Assembly (NCBI RefSeq): GCF_902150045.1
Contig: NZ_CABFVU010000001.1
Location: 2,728,001 to 2,792,000 of the forward strand
Direction: 5' to 3'
Origin: Chitinophaga polysaccharea
GTDB lineage: Bacteria > Bacteroidota > Bacteroidia > Chitinophagales > Chitinophagaceae
Length of the DNA stretch: 64,000 bases
Part shown: positions 27,843 through 36,327 of the stretch, one piece after another
Position numbering within the stretch: the stretch's first letter is position 1
How the letters are laid out: each line of letters starts with the position of its first letter
Program-made: the position numbers and the translations under genes
The notes under the pieces: model-generated
Database searches by the model: none
What the model saw: only the letters and a program-made list of their open reading frames with translations
Told to the model about the DNA's origin: nothing

Positions 27843-28223
27843 ATAAAAACTTATTCTTTTAGCAAGGAAGAAAGGTTAAAAAGCAGAAAACTTATTGAAA
27901 CGCTTTTTCGTGAAGGAAAAGCGTTTTCTGTTTTTCCCTACCGGGTTGTTTATATGCCGCTGAAAGAAGCGGGTAAATATCCCGTGCAGGTAGGCTTTAG
28001 CGCCACTACCCGCCGGTTTCCCCATGCGGTAGACCGGAACCGCATCAAACGCCTGGGCCGCGAAGCCTGGCGCCTGCAAAAACAGGAGCTGTACGATCAT
28101 CTCCGGTCGGAATCAAGACAGCTCGCTGTTTTCCTCATCTATACCGACAAAAAAATCGCTGATTTTTCTACCCTGAAAGACAAAATTTCGGTAATTTTAA
28201 AGAAGCTGCAAACCAGCGTTTAG
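27843..28223 (+). CDS. rnpA: Ribonuclease P protein component, non-canonical start
   Basis: The protein subunit of RNase P, which trims tRNA 5' ends. The signature AVDRNRIKRLGREAWR is present, and the N-terminal region (SFSKEERLKSRKLIETLF) matches the family. In this frame there is no ATG, GTG or TTG between the stop at 27828-27830 and the ATG at 27954. Starting at 27954 would remove the conserved first helix and RNA-binding strand. The best start is ATA at 27843, giving about 126 residues, the normal family length. A non-ATG start or a point error in the sequence would both explain this. Confidence 0.82.
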   Translation: MKTYSFSKEERLKSRKLIETLFREGKAFSVFPYRVVYMPLKEAGKYPVQVGFSATTRRFPHAVDRNRIKRLGREAWRLQKQELYDHLRSESRQLAVFLIYTDKKIADFSTLKDKISVILKKLQTSV

Positions 28224-28326
28224 CACCGCAGTTAGCTTTGGCTGATGGCAGCGAACCGGCATTCAACATTCCGTTGTATGGACCGTTATTTTTTCTGGCT
28301 AAAAAGCTGACTGCCAAAAGCTGCTT

Positions 28327-28557
28327 ATGAACCGAGTTGTGCGCTGGTTGAGTTTCCCTTTTATCTTCCTGATAAAAATTTATCAATGGTTTATCTCGCC
28401 CCTCCTGGGCAGTAAATGCCGCTATACGCCCACCTGCTCGCAATACGGGCTGGAAGCATTTAAAAAATATGGCCCGTTTAAAGGTGGCTATCTCACCATA
28501 AAGCGTATCTTGTCCTGCCACCCCTGGGGCGGCCATGGATATGACCCGGTACCATAA
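28327..28557 (+). CDS. yidD: Membrane protein insertion efficiency factor YidD
   Basis: A 76-residue protein with the full YidD pattern: an amphipathic start, [35 protein letters not shown], and the end [14 protein letters not shown]. It helps YidC insert proteins into the inner membrane. The position after rpmH-rnpA is conserved in bacteria; yidC itself is not in this window. The S41 protease gene starts 46 bp past the yidD stop. Confidence 0.93.
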   Translation: MNRVVRWLSFPFIFLIKIYQWFISPLLGSKCRYTPTCSQYGLEAFKKYGPFKGGYLTIKRILSCHPWGGHGYDPVP

Positions 28558-28603
28558 CCATCAACATTGCCAAATAACATCATTCATCTTATACATTCGT
28601 TGC

Positions 28604-30277
28604 ATGCGTGCATTTTTCAATAAAAGAAAGAAACTGGCAGCAGCATTGCTGTTGATCATCACCACTGCGGGTATCTTCGCTTTCAATGAAAACGATAAAT
28701 ACTTCCAGATAGCCAAGAACCTGGACATATTTGCCGCTTTCTACCGGGAGCTGAATACTTACTATGTAGATGATCTTCCCCCTGAAAAGGTAATGCGGAA
28801 AGGCATTGAGGCCATGCTGGAGGAAACAGATCCCTTTACTGATTTTGTTTCCGAAGAAAACCTGGACGACCTTAAATTCATGGCTACCGGCAAATACGGT
28901 GGAGTAGGCGCTTCCATCAATACCAACGGCGAATGGACCGCTATCACCGATGTATACGAAGGCAGCCCCATGGACAGGGCCGGCGTAAAACCAGGCGATA
29001 TCATTGTGAGCATGGATGGTAAATCCAGCAAAAATGTAGCCCAGGAAGATATTAGCCGGCAGCTGAAAGGCGCAGCCGGCACCCCGTTGGATATGGTGTT
29101 CCGCAACCCGGTAACCGGCGTGGAAACCCCTAAAAAGATCATCCGTGAAGAGATTAATGTGAAAGCAGTAAGCTATGCCGGCATCCTGAAAAATGATATC
29201 GGCTATATTAAAATGACCCAGTTCACTGAAAACAGCGGCGCCATGGTACGCCAGGCGGTGGAACAGCTGAAGCGTGTCAACCCCGCCTTAAAAGGAATGA
29301 TACTGGACCTGCGCGGCAACCCGGGCGGATTACTGGATGAAGCCGTTGTGGTAGCTAACATTTTTGTTGATAAAAATAAACTCATCGTAAGTACCAAAGG
29401 AAAAGTAAAGAACTGGGACCGCAATTATGAAACCACCGAGCAACCGGTGGATCTGCATATCCCGTTAACAGTGCTTACCAATCACTCCTCTGCCTCCGCC
29501 GCTGAAATAGTAGCAGGCAGCATCCAGGACCTCGACCGCGGACTGGTAATAGGACAGCGCTCTTATGGAAAAGGACTTGTGCAAACCACCCGTCAGCTGC
29601 CCTATAATACCAAACTGAAAGTAACTACTGCCAAATACTATACGCCAAGTGGCCGCTGTATCCAGGCCATCGATTACTCGCACCGCAACGACGACGGCAG
29701 TGTGGATTATGTACCGGATTCCCTGCGTAAGTCATTTACCACCGCAGGCGGCCGTGCTGTAAAAGATGGCGGCGGTATTGAACCGGATGCAAAGGTAGAC
29801 CCTACCTACATCAGCCAGGTTGCTATCACGCTTCTCCGCAAACAATTCATCTTTGATTACGCCACCAGCTATTATTACAATCACCCGAAAATTGCTGCTG
29901 CAGGGTCTTTCGCTCTCTCAGAAAGCGACTTCGAAGATTTTGTGCGTTATCTCGATAATAAGGATTACAGCTATAAAACACGCAGCGAGGAGGCCCTCGA
30001 CTCTTTCAAAAGCACAGCGAAAAAAGAGAAGTACTATGATGCCGTTGCCAAAGAGCTGGAAACACTGGAAACAAAAATGAAGCACGATAAAAAACAGGAC
30101 CTGCTGAAGAATAAAACAGAAATAAAAAGGTTACTGGAAGAAGAAATCGTAAACCGGTATTACCTGCAGAGAGGCCGTATCATCAAGTCGCTGGAATGGG
30201 ACAACGAGGTAAACACGGCGGCGGATCTGCTGCATAACCCGTCAAAATATAAACAACTGCTTACCGCAGTAAAGTAA
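28604..30277 (+). CDS. S41 family C-terminal processing peptidase
   Basis: A 557-residue periplasmic serine protease of the CtpA/Prc type. An N-terminal membrane anchor or signal (about 8-26) is followed by a PDZ domain (about 95-180: GGVGASINT, then GSPMDRAGVKPGDIIVSMDG). The catalytic core has the nucleophile Ser in NHSSASAAEI and the general-base Lys in SYGKGLVQT. The C-terminal 150 residues are helical and Lys/Glu rich. ATG 28604 is preferred over 28535, which would overlap yidD and add no conserved residues. These enzymes degrade or process envelope proteins. Confidence 0.92.
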   Translation: MRAFFNKRKKLAAALLLIITTAGIFAFNENDKYFQIAKNLDIFAAFYRELNTYYVDDLPPEKVMRKGIEAMLEETDPFTDFVSEENLDDLKFMATGKYGGVGASINTNGEWTAITDVYEGSPMDRAGVKPGDIIVSMDGKSSKNVAQEDISRQLKGAAGTPLDMVFRNPVTGVETPKKIIREEINVKAVSYAGILKNDIGYIKMTQFTENSGAMVRQAVEQLKRVNPALKGMILDLRGNPGGLLDEAVVVANIFVDKNKLIVSTKGKVKNWDRNYETTEQPVDLHIPLTVLTNHSSASAAEIVAGSIQDLDRGLVIGQRSYGKGLVQTTRQLPYNTKLKVTTAKYYTPSGRCIQAIDYSHRNDDGSVDYVPDSLRKSFTTAGGRAVKDGGGIEPDAKVDPTYISQVAITLLRKQFIFDYATSYYYNHPKIAAAGSFALSESDFEDFVRYLDNKDYSYKTRSEEALDSFKSTAKKEKYYDAVAKELETLETKMKHDKKQDLLKNKTEIKRLLEEEIVNRYYLQRGRIIKSLEWDNEVNTAADLLHNPSKYKQLLTAVK

Positions 30278-30310
30278 CAGCCGGATTCCCCGGTATCAGT
30301 TATTTTAATG

Positions 30311-30360
30311 AAGCCTGTAAATAAGCTCCGGCGCCGCATCCGGGATTTGTTTGCAGGCTT
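30311..30360 (+). terminator. Hairpin after the S41 protease gene
   Basis: AAGCCTGTAAATAA pairs imperfectly with TTTGTTTGCAGGCTT across a GC-rich loop, 34 bp after the stop. The T-run after the stem is weak. Confidence 0.5.
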
Positions 30361-30475
30361 TATGGTTCTCCTTTCCCGATTCTCATATAAATTATGAATT
30401 CCGGGAGAATAATTATATTTTGAGAGTTCCAGTGAATAATAAACTTATATCATTTCTCAAATTAAATGGGTTATC

Positions 30476-31867
30476 ATGCCAGTAAATTCCAATGAAGACT
30501 CTCGCCGGAGTTTCATCAGTAAATTTGCCAAAGGAGTAGTGGGCGCATCCTTGCTGCCAAATATCCTGACCGCAGCTGACAAACAAAGAAACATCCAGTC
30601 ACTTTCCCGCCTGAAAGAAAAATACAGTGCCAACGACCAGATACAGATAGCGCTGATAGGCGCCGGCGGCATGGGAACAGCGGATGCCAATACCGCGATC
30701 ACTGTGCCTGGCGTAAAACTGATAGCCGCCTGTGATTTATATGATGGCCGTTTGGCGGATGCAAAAAAGAAATGGGGTAATGATATTTACACTACCCGAA
30801 GCTACCAGGAGATCCTGGATAGAAAAGATATTGATGCGGTGATCATTGCAGTGCCGGACTTCTGGCATAAGGATATTTCCGTGGCTGCCATGAACAAAGG
30901 CAAATCCGTTTACTGCGAAAAGCCAATGGTACACGATATCAGTGAAGGCTCTGCAGTAGTGGAAGCACAGCAACGTAACGGTAAAGTGGTATACCAGGTG
31001 GGCAGCCAGGGTATGAGCTCACTGGGTAATGAAAAAGCCAGGCAGCTCCTGAAAGACGGCGCCATTGGTAAACTGAACTATGCAGAAGGCTTCTGGGCCC
31101 GTATGTCGCCCACTGGCGCATGGCAGTATCCTATTCCTGCGGATGCTTCTCCAAAAACGGTTGACTGGACCGCCTATCTTAAGAATGCACCAAAACGTGA
31201 TTTTGACCCGCTGCGTTTCTTCCGCTGGCGTAATTACAGGGACTATGGCACCGGCGTTTCCGGCGACCTGTTTGTTCACCTGTTTTCCAGCCTGCACCTG
31301 GTAACCGGTTCCCTGGGGCCCAATAAAATAATGGCTACCGGTGGCTTGCGTTACTGGAAAGACGGAAGGGAAGTACCTGATATTATGCTGGGTATGTTTG
31401 ATTATCCTGAGACTGAGATTCACCCTGCGTTTAACCTGTCTCTCCGCGTAAACTTTGTAGATGGTACCGGCGGTACCAATTACCTCCGTATGGTGGGTAG
31501 CGAAGGCTCCATGACCGTAGAGTGGGATAGGGTGACCCTGTTCCGCAACAATGTACAGGTAGATGAAAACGATCCGCTGGCTGCTGCAAATGCTGCTGCT
31601 TCCAATAATGGAAAATCGTATGCCTATCACCGTGCGAACATGCTGGATCCTGAAAAAATGATCTATGAAGCAGAGAAAGGATATAAAGGTGCGCATTTCG
31701 ATCACTTCTACAACCTGTTTAACGCCATGCGTACCAACGGTAAAGTAGCGGAAGATCCTACCTTCGGGTTCCGTGCAGCAGCGCCAGCACTGTTGTGCAA
31801 CGAAAGCTATTTTGATAACAAGATCATCCACTGGGATCCGAAGAACCTGAAATTGGTGAATAAGTAA
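30476..31867 (+). CDS. Tat-exported Gfo/Idh/MocA family oxidoreductase
   Basis: A 463-residue NAD(P)-dependent oxidoreductase of the Gfo/Idh/MocA type. It begins with a twin-arginine signal (SRRSFISKFAKGVVGASLLP), so it is folded with cofactor and exported to the periplasm. The Rossmann motif GAGGMG is at about residue 61, and the conserved EKP motif follows in VYCEKPMVHD at about residue 146. The substrate is a sugar or cyclitol, unidentified. The DUF1080 lipoprotein gene starts 17 bp downstream. Such pairs are common in Bacteroidota and may act on 3-keto-glycosides together. Confidence 0.88.
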   Translation: MPVNSNEDSRRSFISKFAKGVVGASLLPNILTAADKQRNIQSLSRLKEKYSANDQIQIALIGAGGMGTADANTAITVPGVKLIAACDLYDGRLADAKKKWGNDIYTTRSYQEILDRKDIDAVIIAVPDFWHKDISVAAMNKGKSVYCEKPMVHDISEGSAVVEAQQRNGKVVYQVGSQGMSSLGNEKARQLLKDGAIGKLNYAEGFWARMSPTGAWQYPIPADASPKTVDWTAYLKNAPKRDFDPLRFFRWRNYRDYGTGVSGDLFVHLFSSLHLVTGSLGPNKIMATGGLRYWKDGREVPDIMLGMFDYPETEIHPAFNLSLRVNFVDGTGGTNYLRMVGSEGSMTVEWDRVTLFRNNVQVDENDPLAAANAAASNNGKSYAYHRANMLDPEKMIYEAEKGYKGAHFDHFYNLFNAMRTNGKVAEDPTFGFRAAAPALLCNESYFDNKIIHWDPKNLKLVNK

Positions 31868-31884
31868 TTTAAACCTGATACATT

Positions 31885-32667
31885 ATGAAGCACCTTTTGA
31901 TACCTGCCTTGTCGGTATTCAGTATTGCGGCCATGTCTTGCGGAGGTGGTACCACACACAGCGAAAGAGCCAACGCTGTTGCAGTTATGGATTCTGTGGT
32001 AAGTACTGCGCTTGCAGATTCTGCCGGTGCGGTTTTAACTGAAGCGGAAAAAGCGGAGGGCTGGCAACTGTTGTTTAACGGCCATACCCTGGAAGGCTGG
32101 CGTACCTACAAAAACAAGCCGGCAGATTCCTGGGTAGCGGAGAAAGGGATCCTGCATTGCCTGGGGCATAAAACAGACAAGTCGGATGTGCGGGGCAACC
32201 TGATCACTGATAAACAGTTTGAGAATTTTGAACTGACTGCCGACTGGAAGTTGTCGCCGCAAGGTAATAGCGGTATAATGTACATGGTAACGGAAGAATT
32301 TGAAACCCCTCAGCTGAGCGGGCCGGAATACCAGATCATTGATGATAAAAATTTCCCGGAGAAGCTGGAGCCCTGGCAACATACAGGCGCCAATTATGCC
32401 ATGAATCCTCCATTAGTGGATGCCGCCAATCCTGTTGGCGAATGGAATACTACAAAGATCATTGTAAACAAGGGTCATGTAGAGCATTGGCTGAACGGGA
32501 AGAAGACAGCAGACTATGAGCTGTGGACGCCTGAGTGGAAGCAGCATAAAGCCGAAGGCAAATGGAAAGATGCTAAAGGTTATGGCCTGTCTAAGAAAGG
32601 CCATATTGCATTGCAGGACCATGGCAGCGAAATATGGTTCAAAAACTTAAAGATCAGAGAGCTGTAA
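31885..32667 (+). CDS. DUF1080 (3-keto-disaccharide hydrolase-like) lipoprotein
   Basis: A 260-residue lipoprotein. The lipobox is in IAAMSCGGG at about residue 20, followed by a Ser/Thr/Ala linker. The DUF1080 beta-jelly-roll domain (about 55-258) starts GWQLLFNGHTLEGWRTY and includes HWLNGKKTADYE. Members of this family hydrolyse 3-keto-glucosides made by Gfo/Idh-type oxidoreductases, which fits the gene directly upstream. It should be anchored in the periplasm or on the cell surface. Confidence 0.86.
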   Translation: MKHLLIPALSVFSIAAMSCGGGTTHSERANAVAVMDSVVSTALADSAGAVLTEAEKAEGWQLLFNGHTLEGWRTYKNKPADSWVAEKGILHCLGHKTDKSDVRGNLITDKQFENFELTADWKLSPQGNSGIMYMVTEEFETPQLSGPEYQIIDDKNFPEKLEPWQHTGANYAMNPPLVDAANPVGEWNTTKIIVNKGHVEHWLNGKKTADYELWTPEWKQHKAEGKWKDAKGYGLSKKGHIALQDHGSEIWFKNLKIREL

Positions 32668-32684
32668 ACAATCGGTCCAGCTTA

Positions 32685-32723
32685 TAAAAAATCCCGTCAA
32701 GGTTTACCTGACGGGATTTTTTT
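32685..32723. terminator. Bidirectional intrinsic terminator
   Basis: AAAAAATCCCGTCA / TGACGGGATTTTTT forms a strong stem with T-runs on both strands, between the convergent DUF1080 and sod genes. Confidence 0.85.
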
Positions 32724-32749
32724 ATGCAGTTCATTGAACCGGCGAATGC

Positions 32750-33355
32750 TTATAAAGCTGCTTCGTAGCGTTTGCTGATAGCGTTCCAGTCGATCACATT
32801 CCAGAATGCTTTCAGGTATTCCGGACGACGGTTCTGGTATTTCAGGTAGTAAGCATGTTCCCATACGTCTACACCGAGGATAGGCGTACCTTTTACTTCA
32901 GCAACATCCATGAGTGGGTTATCCTGGTTAGGTGTGGAAGAAACTTCCAGTTTGCCATCTTTTACAGTTAACCATGCCCAACCAGAGCCGAAGCGGGTAG
33001 CGCCGGCATTGTTGAATTTTTCCTGGAATGCTTCAAAAGAACCAAAAGTACTGTTGATAGCATCTGCCAGTTTACCGGTTGGAGCACCGCCGGCATTAGG
33101 CGCCAGGCTGGTCCAGAAGAAACTGTGATTCCAGTGTCCACCGCCATTGTTTCTTACAGCCGGGCTGATTTTACCGGCATTGGCTACCAGCTCTTCCAGC
33201 GATTTGTTCTCATTTTCTGTGCCTGCTACTGCTTTGTTCAGATTATCTACATAAGCCTGGTGGTGCTTACCATGATGAATTTCCATTGTCAGTTTATCGA
33301 AATTCGGCTCTAACGCATCAGTTGCGTAGGGTAAGCTCGGAAGTGTAAATGCCAT
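32750..33355 (-). CDS. sod: Superoxide dismutase (Fe/Mn family)
   Basis: A 201-residue cytosolic enzyme that converts superoxide to peroxide and oxygen. Metal ligands are the His in [12 protein letters not shown], the His in [10 protein letters not shown], and the Asp and His in [16 protein letters not shown]. The pattern [13 protein letters not shown] and the position of the Gln fit the Mn/Fe superfamily; metal choice is not decidable by eye. It is monocistronic on the minus strand. A -7-like TAAATTTG is visible on the minus strand at 33402-33409. Confidence 0.94.
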   Translation of the reverse strand: MAFTLPSLPYATDALEPNFDKLTMEIHHGKHHQAYVDNLNKAVAGTENENKSLEELVANAGKISPAVRNNGGGHWNHSFFWTSLAPNAGGAPTGKLADAINSTFGSFEAFQEKFNNAGATRFGSGWAWLTVKDGKLEVSSTPNQDNPLMDVAEVKGTPILGVDVWEHAYYLKYQNRRPEYLKAFWNVIDWNAISKRYEAAL

Positions 33356-33628
33356 AACTTAGATTTTTATGGGTTTTAAAATATGATTTCTTGATAGTCG
33401 CCAAATTTACTGCCAATCCGTTAAAATTTAGACATTTAATTATTAAGTTAAGGTATACTTACCGGTGGATGACTGTAAATTGGGAAAATCAGCCGTGTGC
33501 TGGTCTTGATCACATGGAAAATTATTTTATATTTACAGGTACCTGGTTTAACTAAGGAGTAACTTCAGAATATTTTTTCAGGTGTGACTGGTGGTTGTTT
33601 ACCTGTTGTTTGTTTAAAACTAAATAGT

Positions 33629-34333
33629 ATGCAGACAGGCTCGGACTCGGGGCTACATTTTTCCCTCAATGCCTTACAGAAGGAAAATGAGCATTTAAGA
33701 AATCGTATCCATTGGTTGGAGAGCGTTTTACATCATGTACCCGCCATGATTTACAGTTATGATAACAGCACTAAATCCGTGACCTGGTGTAATGACCGCC
33801 TCGCGGAAACAGTTGGTTTTTCTGCCGATGAGGTAACGGGAATGGGCATGGAATTTTTCCGGCATATCATGCATCCGGAAGATTTTAAACTGGCTGCAGT
33901 AGCACAGCAATCTTTTATTAATAATAAAGCGCAATTTGGCGGCCTGGCCCGTATCCGCAAAAAAGGTGAAATCGATTACCGGTGGCTGCTAGGCCTGGAA
34001 GTGCCGTTCACCCACGACAGGAACGGAAGGGTAGTGGAAATTATCTGCGCGTTCCTTGATCTTACCAATGCCATTGACACCGATGTGCAATTGTCTGAAG
34101 CATTGAGCGCTATCATGCGCCGGCAGAATGAAACCCTTCTCAATAAACTGACTCCCCGGGAAAAAGATGTGCTGGGCATGGCCGTGAAAGGGCTGAACAA
34201 CAAGGAAATTGCACAATCGTTGAGCCTTAGCCGTTATACCGTAGAAACCCACCGGAAAAATATCAGGCTGAAATTGAAGGTGCGCAATACATCGGAACTG
34301 GTGGCCATTGCCCGTAAGATTGGATTTGAATAA
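33629..34333 (+). CDS. PAS domain LuxR-type transcriptional regulator
   Basis: A 234-residue regulator. A short N-terminal coiled coil (LQKENEHLRNRIHWLE) is followed by a PAS domain (about 35-150: VPAMIYSYDNSTKSVTWCN, then GRVVEIICAFLDLT) and a LuxR/GerE HTH (about 175-232: LTPREKDVLGMAVKGLNNKE, YTVETHRKNI). It has no receiver or kinase domain, so it is a one-component sensor. ATG 33629 is chosen over the GTG at 33584. The target genes are not evident; the neighbours are sod and a J-like small protein. Confidence 0.85.
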   Translation: MQTGSDSGLHFSLNALQKENEHLRNRIHWLESVLHHVPAMIYSYDNSTKSVTWCNDRLAETVGFSADEVTGMGMEFFRHIMHPEDFKLAAVAQQSFINNKAQFGGLARIRKKGEIDYRWLLGLEVPFTHDRNGRVVEIICAFLDLTNAIDTDVQLSEALSAIMRRQNETLLNKLTPREKDVLGMAVKGLNNKEIAQSLSLSRYTVETHRKNIRLKLKVRNTSELVAIARKIGFE

Positions 34334-34524
34334 ATACACTTTCCTGGTAACCAGTGTTTAATGGGGGAAACAACCGGTTGTAAAATATCTGCTAAAAGTT
34401 GCTAAACACTTAAAAAATACCCAACATTGGGTATTTGCTTGTTTTTCAAACTCAACTAATTTAGTGGATTAATATTAAATGTGTTTTTTAAACAACCGGT
34501 ATGATTACTATCTGAAACACTCCT

Positions 34525-34740
34525 ATGACTATGATAACCGAGGAAAGAGCATTTGACATCTTACAACTGGAGGAATCCGCAACTGCAGAGGAAATTGTGG
34601 CCCGTTACGAAATTCTGAAAGATCAATACAGAAGAATTAAAGACGAAACGGAAGACCTGAGAACGCGGCTGGCTTACCAGTTGAAACAAATAGAACTGGA
34701 CGACGTATTTATATATTTCAGAAGGAAACAAAGAATATAA
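34525..34740 (+). CDS. Small J-domain-like protein without HPD
   Basis: A 71-residue predicted protein. Residues 9-37 (AFDILQLEESATAEEIVARY) resemble helices I and II of a DnaJ J-domain, where 'LgL..sAt..eI..aY..L' is the usual pattern. The HPD tripeptide between helices II and III is absent, so Hsp70 activation is not expected. The rest is a charged helix. I cannot name a family. The ORF is preceded by an AT-rich 190 bp gap and ends about 170 bp before the SPFH gene. Confidence 0.55.
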   Translation: MTMITEERAFDILQLEESATAEEIVARYEILKDQYRRIKDETEDLRTRLAYQLKQIELDDVFIYFRRKQRI

Positions 34741-34911
34741 GAGGACTCTTGCCGGGCTTCTTATATCATCATCCATTGGTTGTACTTTAGTTCAGTTTCA
34801 TCCATTCTTCTTCTTCATTTATATATCTGCAGGGAAAACTATGTCCGCATCTGCCTGTTAGCTTTATTTCGTTATATTTATGCGTCTAAACCCTACCTAA
34901 ACACTCAGTCT

Positions 34912-35841
34912 ATGAATGTTATCTTGATCGTTTTGATAGTGCTGGCCTTAGTGGTTATACTGTCATCGTTTGTAACTGTACAGCAGGGAAACATTGCTGT
35001 TACCACCATCTTTGGTAAATATAACCGGGTGCTTTTTCCCGGGCTGAACTGGAAAATACCCATTATTGAAAAAGTGTTTAAAAGGGTATCTATCCAGAAC
35101 AGGTCTGTAGAGCTGGAATTCCAGGCCATCACCATAGACCAGGCCAATGTGTATTTCAAAGCGATGCTGTTGTATGCTGTGTGGAACCAGGAAGAAGAAA
35201 CGCTGAAGAATGTGGCGTTCAAATTTATGGATGAAAGAAGTTTTATGCAGGCGCTGGTACGTACCATTGAAGGCTCCATCCGTGGTTTTGTGGCTACCAA
35301 GCGGCAGGCGGAAGTGCTGGGACTGCGTAAAGATATCACTGAGCACGTAAAGGAACAGATCGATAAAACCCTTGAGGAATGGGGTTTCCACCTGCTGGAC
35401 CTGCAGATGAACGACATCACTTTTGATGAAGTGATTATGAAGTCGATGGCTCAGGTAGTAGCTTCCAATAACCTGAAAGCGGCTGCTGAAAACGAAGGAC
35501 AGGCATTGCTGATCACTAAAACCAAAGCGGCGGAAGCAGATGGTAACGCCATCAAAATTGCAGCGGAAGCTGAGCGCCAGGCTGCCCAGCTGCGTGGTAT
35601 GGGCGTGGCCCTGTTCCGGGAGGAGGTGGCCAAAGGTATGAGCATGGCTGCCAAAGAAATGCAGCAGGCCAACCTCGATACCTCGGTGATCCTCTTCTCC
35701 ATGTGGACGGAAGCCATTAAGCACTTCGCTGAAAATTCAAAAGGAAACGTCATCTTCCTGGATGGTTCTTCCGAAGGGATGGATCATACCATGAAGCAGA
35801 TGATGGGTATGAATAAGCTGATGGATTCCACCAAAAAATAA
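34912..35841 (+). CDS. SPFH domain-containing protein (band 7 / slipin type)
   Basis: A 309-residue membrane-anchored protein. One N-terminal transmembrane helix (about 2-22) is followed by an SPFH/band-7 domain (FVTVQQGNIAVTTIFGKYNR at about 23-42, then NRSVELEFQAITIDQANVYF). A long Ala/Glu-rich coiled coil follows (about 180-265). This is the stomatin/paraslipin layout; such proteins form large rings that organise membrane patches or proteases. ATG 34912 is preferred because the longer ORF from 34780 adds residues with no family match. It ends directly against the convergent tadA gene. Confidence 0.87.
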   Translation: MNVILIVLIVLALVVILSSFVTVQQGNIAVTTIFGKYNRVLFPGLNWKIPIIEKVFKRVSIQNRSVELEFQAITIDQANVYFKAMLLYAVWNQEEETLKNVAFKFMDERSFMQALVRTIEGSIRGFVATKRQAEVLGLRKDITEHVKEQIDKTLEEWGFHLLDLQMNDITFDEVIMKSMAQVVASNNLKAAAENEGQALLITKTKAAEADGNAIKIAAEAERQAAQLRGMGVALFREEVAKGMSMAAKEMQQANLDTSVILFSMWTEAIKHFAENSKGNVIFLDGSSEGMDHTMKQMMGMNKLMDSTKK

Positions 35842-36279
35842 TTATCTCCTTTGTTCAAAAAAGGTTTTCATCAGCTGTAAACTTTCTTCGCTGCAGGGGC
35901 CGGCCTCCAGTTTTGTTTTCGGATGAAACGGGGACCGGTCGCCGGTAGCTCTCCGGTAACTGTTCTTATCATCCGGCGCTGCATATACGATCCTGCCTAT
36001 CTTACTCCAGTAAAGTGCGCCGGCGCACATCAGGCAGGGCTCCACTGTTACATACAACGTTGCCTCCATCAGGTATTTACTTCCCAGTGTATTAAAGGCT
36101 GCCGTTAGCGCAATCATTTCTGCATGTGCGGTACAATCATTCAATCTTTCTACATGATTATATCCACGGCCAATGATGCGGTTGTTCAGTACTACCACTG
36201 CACCAATAGGCACTTCCCCGTCTTCAAAGGCCTTGCGTGCTTCCTGCATCGCCTGCCGCATAAAATGTTCGTCCGTCAT
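35842..36279 (-). CDS. tadA: Nucleoside deaminase, probable tRNA adenosine deaminase
   Basis: A 145-residue zinc deaminase. The motifs HAEMIALTAA and PCLMCAGAL supply the zinc ligands and catalytic Glu. The pattern GEVPIGAVVVLNNRIIGRGYN is typical of TadA, which converts A34 to inosine in tRNA-Arg(ACG). Guanine deaminases are a nearby alternative, but the length and N-terminus favour TadA. It lies 48 bp upstream of ligA's stop region on the minus strand, so ligA and tadA could share a transcript. Confidence 0.88.
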   Translation of the reverse strand: MTDEHFMRQAMQEARKAFEDGEVPIGAVVVLNNRIIGRGYNHVERLNDCTAHAEMIALTAAFNTLGSKYLMEATLYVTVEPCLMCAGALYWSKIGRIVYAAPDDKNSYRRATGDRSPFHPKTKLEAGPCSEESLQLMKTFFEQRR

Positions 36280-36293
36280 AACAATTGTTGGTG

Positions 36294-36325
36294 ATCAACC
36301 CCGGCACATACAGGCCGGGGCTGAT
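36294..36325 (-). other. Stable hairpin between ligA and tadA
   Basis: ATCAACCCCGGC (36294-36305) and GCCGGGGCTGAT (36314-36325) form a 12 bp stem with one G-U pair. There is no T-run on the minus strand, so it may be a processing or mRNA-stability element rather than a terminator. Confidence 0.5.
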
Positions 36326-36327
36326 AA

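Noticed and set aside
27876..28100. A minus-strand ORF over rnpA
   Set aside because: The plus strand carries clear RnpA motifs, and the reverse frame has no recognisable domain.
34525..34545. The start MTMIT resembles the LacZ alpha start of cloning vectors
   Set aside because: Only five residues match and the following sequence is unrelated, so this is not vector contamination.
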